From NCBI GenBank assembly GCA_025716855.1, contig JAIXMQ010000032.1, positions 62,001 through 126,000 of the forward strand: a stretch of DNA of 64,000 bases, read 5' to 3'. The position numbers and the translations under genes were made by a program. Shown here piece after piece: positions 59,293 to 64,000 of this stretch. Source of the DNA: Pilaira anomala. Taxonomy: Eukaryota > Mucoromycota > Mucoromycetes > Mucorales > Mucoraceae. Numbering within the stretch: the first letter of the stretch is position 1; every line of letters begins with the position of its first letter. The notes beneath the pieces are model-generated. The model searched no databases. It had not been told where the DNA came from and saw nothing but the letters and a program-made list of their open reading frames with translations.

Positions 59293-62200
59293 TTAAGCCC
59301 AAAGTTGTTGTAAAGATTTACATGATGATGCAATTGCGGGTTTTGCGAACTTTTCGTTATTCACAACTGATAAAATTAATTCAGTATCCCACACCTTCTT
59401 CAGCTAAATATAAAAAGGGATTAATAAACAAAATCAAAATATTTCTATATATATATATATATATATATTTAAAAAAAAAACTTACATCTACTGTCTCTGG
59501 TGCGACCTTCTTATGGAGGCGAACAAGTAATGTAATGAATCTCAAGTAATTCTTCATGCCTTCATAATCTAAACCTTGTTCACCGTCCTTTAAGGATAAT
59601 TCAATCGTCGATTTGACGGAAGCAGCGATTTGAGGTACCAATTGAACGAACTTTTGGTTATAGATCTCGGATTTCTTACCTACAGTACGTTGAATGATGA
59701 CGGCAGCCCACTTACATGCCATGGAAAGTCTATAGATATTGGCACATTCAGCACGGTTCAAATAGGTAACAAGCGTTTGGAGTAAATCCCAAGAGCTCAT
59801 GGGGTAACGTTGTAACAATTGTTGGATGATACTGGTAGGGAAAGGAGTAGATTTCTTGGTCATGTAGAGTTTAATCGAACCACTGTAGATGGCATTGAAC
59901 TTTTCAAGGGCCTTCTTGGTCTTCTTGGGGGTCTTCTTCTCGGTGACTTCAAAATCGGAACCGCCCAAGATACATTTACGTAAATACAAGGAGAGTTGGT
60001 TACACATTTCGGATAATTCCTTGGAGGTAGAACTCTTTGCGAAATCATGTACAGCTTGAACGATCTCGAAAACGAACTCGGATTGTTCTTTAGGATATTC
60101 GGTTGATTTGGCAAGACGGTTCTTTAAGAAAGCAATGACCTTTTCAACGAATTGGTTTGTGACGGATTTAGAGGGAGTAGCACGGATGATGTTTAAAAGA
60201 GGTACGATTAAGCTCAAGACGAGAGGGTTCGTAGGGTTCTTACGAGCATAGATGACGATCAAGCCCATGACGTTGTTCTTGAAATGAACGACGTTTTGTT
60301 GCATTGTTGTCTTATCTTCCTTTAAAATCTTCTTTTGCTTGAATACTTCAGCCAATTTTTCGTCAAATGCGGCCATGGCCTCGTCATCTAATTCTTCATC
60401 GGATGCATCGTCTACAGCGTGAATACCTTGTGCCTTCATGGCTTCTTCAATCTTTTGACGAAGTTCTTCATCTACATCCTCGTCTTCATCGTCCTCAGAT
60501 GCTTCTTCAATGTTATCCATATCGATCATCTCAACATCGTCATCTTCGGAATCTTCTTCATCATCGTCGTCACCAAAGAGTTCACCGTCTTGTTTGTTAT
60601 CTTCACCTGAAGCCAAGATAGTTAAGAGCATCTCAAGAGATTGTTTGGTTAACTTGTGAGAGAAAATTTCGAATACTTGTTCAGCCAAGTTCTTGAGAAC
60701 GGGGGATTCGTTTGTTAAGAAAGAAACCAAAATATCTACAATGACATCAATAGGGTCCAATTGTTCCTCCTCCTCCTCTTCTTCTTGTTCAGACTTCTTG
60801 GCGGCCTTTTTAGTAGATTTCTTGGTGACGGGAGCAAAAGTGTTTTGATAACAATCGGTTAATTCGGTCAAGACAGAGACACCTTCCGATTCGTTCATTA
60901 AGGTATGAATGATGATGTTCAAGAACAAGATTTCGAAACCACGTTCAACGCTATCGTGTACTTGAGCCTTATCCATCTTTTCGATCTTGGCTCTTAATTC
61001 AGAGACAATTTGAACAGCCTTTTCAGTAGCCTTGACGGTCTTGGGAGCAGGAGTGATGAGGGACTTTAATTTCTTGTTCTTTAAAAGAGATTGATAGATA
61101 GAAAAGACCTTGTAAGCCCATAACTCACCGTTGTTAGTGATACCGTTTAATTTCTTGGTCTTGAGCGAAGTTTGTTGTAAAGGAGGCAATTTGGAAAGAG
61201 CGACCAAGACAGTTTGGAAACGTTCTTGACAGAGCTTGATGGTAGATGGAGAGAGTGCGGGAGTAGGTGTGTGAAGACCGGTCAAGTAAGATTTGGATTT
61301 TTTGTCGTCGGATTTGATCTCAAAGAAGGAATGGATGATGAGGAATTGAACGAGGTCAGTGACCCAGGTCTCTTCTTTCGGGATCTTGGTGTTGGTGACA
61401 AGTAAGGCCATTTGGTTCAAAGCCCAATCACGGCTGGAATCCGCGTGCTTTTCGTCCAAGGTGATAAAGGTGTGTGCCAAGTATTCAAGGTAGGATTTGA
61501 TTCCTTCAGTGTCCATGGTGGTTAATAAGTTCTCGACTGTCTTGGTACGTGTGATACGGTCAAAGTTTTGGTGTCCGTTCTTACCCAATAATTGAGTGAT
61601 GAGTGCAAAACCAACTTGTTTGTTTTCTTCCGCAACGTTTTGAATCATTTGGGCCTATAGATAAAATATATATATATATATCTTTTAGTATTTTATAAAA
61701 AAAAAAAAACGGAAATGTATTGAAAAGATCGTTTTTTTTTTTTAACTTACAGTATGTCTAGCGGCTCTGTTTAAGAAACGATCTTCAGAAGAAAGGTTGT
61801 TGATGAAACTTCTCATAAAGTTAGCAGTGAAAATCAAGGGCATTTGATCAGGAGAAAGACGACGTAAGACCTTTTCAACTAATTGGAAACCCCAGAATTT
61901 ACGACCATGAGAAGCATTTTTATCAAACATAGTGTCTAAATGAAAAAAAAAAAAAAAAAAAAAAGCGTGTGTTTAATTGATGATGTCCTGACTCTTCTTT
62001 TATATATATATCCTTTCTCTATTTTACTTACTATCAACAGCTACGGTCCAGAATTCTTGGAAAGAAGCAATCTCTTTAGGTTGTTCCTCTTGGAAATAAA
62101 CAGCAAGAAGAGGATCCCAAACGGAATGAAGTTGAGGTTTCCAATCCGCTAAAGCTTCTTGAGTCTCGGTAGGAATTTCCTTGAGGATATTAGCTAAATG

Positions 62201-63091
62201 AGCTAAATTGGAAGTATCCAAGATGGTTTGAGATTTCCAGTTACTTAATTGATCTGATAAATCGACGTTTTCCAATTGTTGTTGGATACCGACCACCAAA
62301 TTTAATTGATCTACGTTTGTAATTGGACCATTGAAAAATAATTCCTTTACCTTTTCGATGACGGCAGATTGATGTTCAGTTCCCTTCAACTAACAGATAT
62401 GTTTTAGCTAAGGAAAAAAAAATCGAGCTTTTTTTTTTAAAGAAACATTCTACTTACGTAAGGAAGGAGGTTGATAACAACATGATGACATACTTCGGCA
62501 AGATAAGATTTGGCAAGAGCCATTTCATGTAAACTTTCAACGATACGAATGATATCTTCAGTTGTGGTAGAGTCTCTTGCGATCATACCAGAGGCAACAA
62601 TCGACATTAAACCGAAAAGACGACCAAATAACATATCACGAGTTTCATCACCGTTCATGGATCCAGTGCGTTCAGTATATTGAAATAAAAGATCAAGTAC
62701 GAGTTTAGTACAGATAATATCCACAATAGCAAGAAGCTGTATAAATTTTTTTTTTTAAAAAAAGAAAAATTAGATGTGAGGGGGTTTTTTTGATAAAAAA
62801 ACGTCAAAAAAAAAAGTTTACCTCGGTTAAAGCTAAAGAAAAACCTTGACGAGCACCTTGTCTAGAAGAGGGAAGACCACGAAGTAAACGACGTACAGCA
62901 TAAGATACGTCGGAAGCACAAAGTAAGTCAAGTTTCTCTTCAGTATCAGCCATATCTTTTGTTTCTAAAGTGTCTTCATGATTCTTTTGGAATTCGGCAA
63001 GTGTCTTAATCAACGAATGAGCTGCGGTTTGTCTAACACTGGGTTCAAAAGAAGCAAGATCCCAATAAAGTTGAAGTGTAGTTGTAGCCAT
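59293..63091 (-). CDS. POL5: Pol5 / MYBBP1A-like nucleolar protein
   Basis: A 1,123-residue protein. Pol5 is essential in yeast, binds rRNA-related sites and works in ribosome biogenesis; its old name as DNA polymerase phi reflects weak similarity only. It starts MATTTLQLYWDLASFEPSVR and has HEAT-like helical repeats (AVRRLLRGLPSSRQGARQGF, KFWGFQLVEKVLRRLSPDQM, LLNRAECANIYRLSMACKW). A strongly acidic segment (DDDDEEDSEDDDVEMIDMD) lies near residues 700-740. Exons are 62822-63091, 62458-62736, 62032-62389, 61751-61935, 59486-61654 and 59293-59403. The last exon gives LKKVWDTELIL and ends SLQQLWA. Confidence 0.94.
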
Positions 63092-63748
63092 TTTTTTTTT
63101 CTTTAAGTATTTATTAAAAAAAAAAAAAAAGGTTAAAAAAATGCTTAAACTTTTTTCTTCCAAAAAAAAAAAAATAATAATATAGATGTCAAAAATTCAA
63201 AAAGAAAAAGGGGTGGCTTGAACATGACTGTTGTTTAGAAGCATTTTTTTTTCTTTCGAACACCTACCTTTCTAATTAAACTTCTTTTTTTGTGATCCAG
63301 CTTTTTATCATCAAGCATATTTTTTTTTAGGAGAAATAATGGATTGATTTGGTTGCAAATAGATAGAAAAAAGTTCGAGAAAAAATGGATAGAAATTGAA
63401 GAAGAAAAGGGATGAATAGAAGAAGTCCTTCTTCACGCATTGGGGATACTATACATACTTGGAATGTAATATTAAGATCTTATTGCCCGGAGAAGTCTGA
63501 CACGAGTATAATTTATGCCGCCTCTTCAGTAAAGTTACACAATGCCATTACTTCTTTACTGCAGACACCTTGAATACAGTTTCTTTTCTTGAGAGAGAGA
63601 GAGAGAGAGAGAGAGAGTAAATATGTAAATAGTATCTTTTTAAGCCTCCAAGTATCCTAAAGAAGCTTTATAAGATTTACAAGAAAAGTATAAAATCGTA
63701 TCATTTTTTAATAAAAAAATAGCCGTGTAGCCTCTTTAAAAAACCAAA
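63092..63748. other. Intergenic with (GA)n tract
   Basis: Upstream of pol5 and downstream of the PC-esterase-like gene. A (GA)n tract lies at about 63591-63617. No gene or RNA is recognised. Confidence 0.55.
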
Positions 63749-64000
63749 TTATTTATTTTTTTTTAAATTGAAGTTTTTCAAGATTTCATGATTCAACAAC
63801 TTATTCCAAGTATCTACAGGACCAGGAATACAAGTGTGTAAACAATCCGCATCTGGTTTTGAATGCGCATCGGCTCTTTGATTTGAAAGAGAAGCGATAT
63901 CAAAGATATCAAATTGAGGATCTTCATCTTGAGATAATAATTCGCGCCAGATGTCATCGAATTCTTTAAACAGGTGCCATTCATATTCACCTGTTTTCCC
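63749..64000 (-). CDS. PC-esterase-like protein, C-terminal fragment (cut by window edge)
   Basis: An open frame enters from the right edge and ends at TAA (63749-63751), giving 84 residues. The segment RADAHSKPDADCLHTCIPGP followed by VDTWNKLL matches the DxxH-containing C-terminal block of PC-esterase (SGNH-type O-acyl esterase, TBL/DUF231-like) proteins. There the pattern reads D-A-H, then D-C-x-H-x-C-x-P-G and D-T-W-N. These act on cell-surface glycans in other organisms. The start and catalytic Ser block lie outside the window. Confidence 0.7.
   Translation of the reverse strand, partial: GKTGEYEWHLFKEFDDIWRELLSQDEDPQFDIFDIASLSNQRADAHSKPDADCLHTCIPGPVDTWNKLLNHEILKNFNLKKNK

Noticed and set aside
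59322..59549. 75-codon plus-strand ORF near the pol5 3' end
   Set aside because: It overlaps the last two pol5 exons and an AT repeat intron; its composition is repeat-driven.
60367..60621. His/Leu/Arg-rich plus-strand ORF
   Set aside because: Antisense of the acidic tract in Pol5.
1..64000. tRNA, 5S rRNA, U6 and CRISPR arrays
   Set aside because: I looked for TPsiC-like GGTTCGAA boxes, 5S and U6 signature strings and regularly spaced repeats and saw none; a tRNAscan or Rfam run could still find a divergent one.

Overview
The window looks like nuclear DNA of an early-diverging fungus, most likely Mucoromycota (Mucorales-like). The DNA is AT-rich with many homopolymer and dinucleotide tracts. 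Genes are densely packed on both strands. Most genes carry several short introns (about 45-100 nt) with GTAAGT-type donors. The products include fungal signatures: a Zn2Cys6 regulator, Vps1, a Rom-type RhoGEF with a CNH domain and Pol5. This assignment is inference from gene content and structure; no search was run.

Layout. 1-3432 (-): N-terminal part of Tra1. 4133-8582 (+): a LEA2-like membrane protein, a HIT hydrolase and a mitochondrial-type iron-sulfur L-serine dehydratase. 8583-14770: a mobile-element zone with a decayed repeated gene (-), a 166-bp MITE inserted in it, and a Plavaka/KDZ-like transposase (+). 14773-21799: ribosomal protein L31 (-), RhoGEF (+), NRAMP metal transporter (-). 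21800-24245: gene-poor. 24246-30960: ThrE-type transporter (+), Yju2 splicing factor (-), a small unknown gene (+), TFIIIB subunit Brf1 (-). 32084-43748: Chl1 helicase, a Q/M/P/A-rich low-complexity protein, Vps1 and histidyl-tRNA synthetase (all +), then a coiled-coil unknown and a FAHD1-like hydrolase (both -). 43749-48455: repeat-rich and gene-poor, with a GC-rich island near 47.0-47.2 kb that may be a structured RNA. 48456-63091: Tim17-superfamily protein (+), Rpt6 proteasome ATPase (-), AIG1-like GTPase (-), an unknown (+), a heat-shock-factor-type regulator (-), a Zn2Cys6 regulator (-), an unknown with a SUMO-interaction-like motif (+), and Pol5 (-). 63749-64000 (-): C-terminal end of a PC-esterase-like protein, cut by the window.

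Most genes are housekeeping: SAGA/NuA4 transcription, Pol III initiation, splicing, ribosome biogenesis, translation, proteasome, vacuolar sorting and chromatid cohesion. They are not in functional clusters; neighbours are simply divergent or convergent, with intergenic gaps as short as 35 bp. Gene models here come from hand-splicing that keeps frame and family motifs. Notable points are two probable GC-AG introns, microexons of 10, 14 and 16 nt, an apparent one-base frameshift in the RhoGEF, the MITE with its target-site duplication, two dispersed repeat families, and the possible structured RNA at 47 kb.
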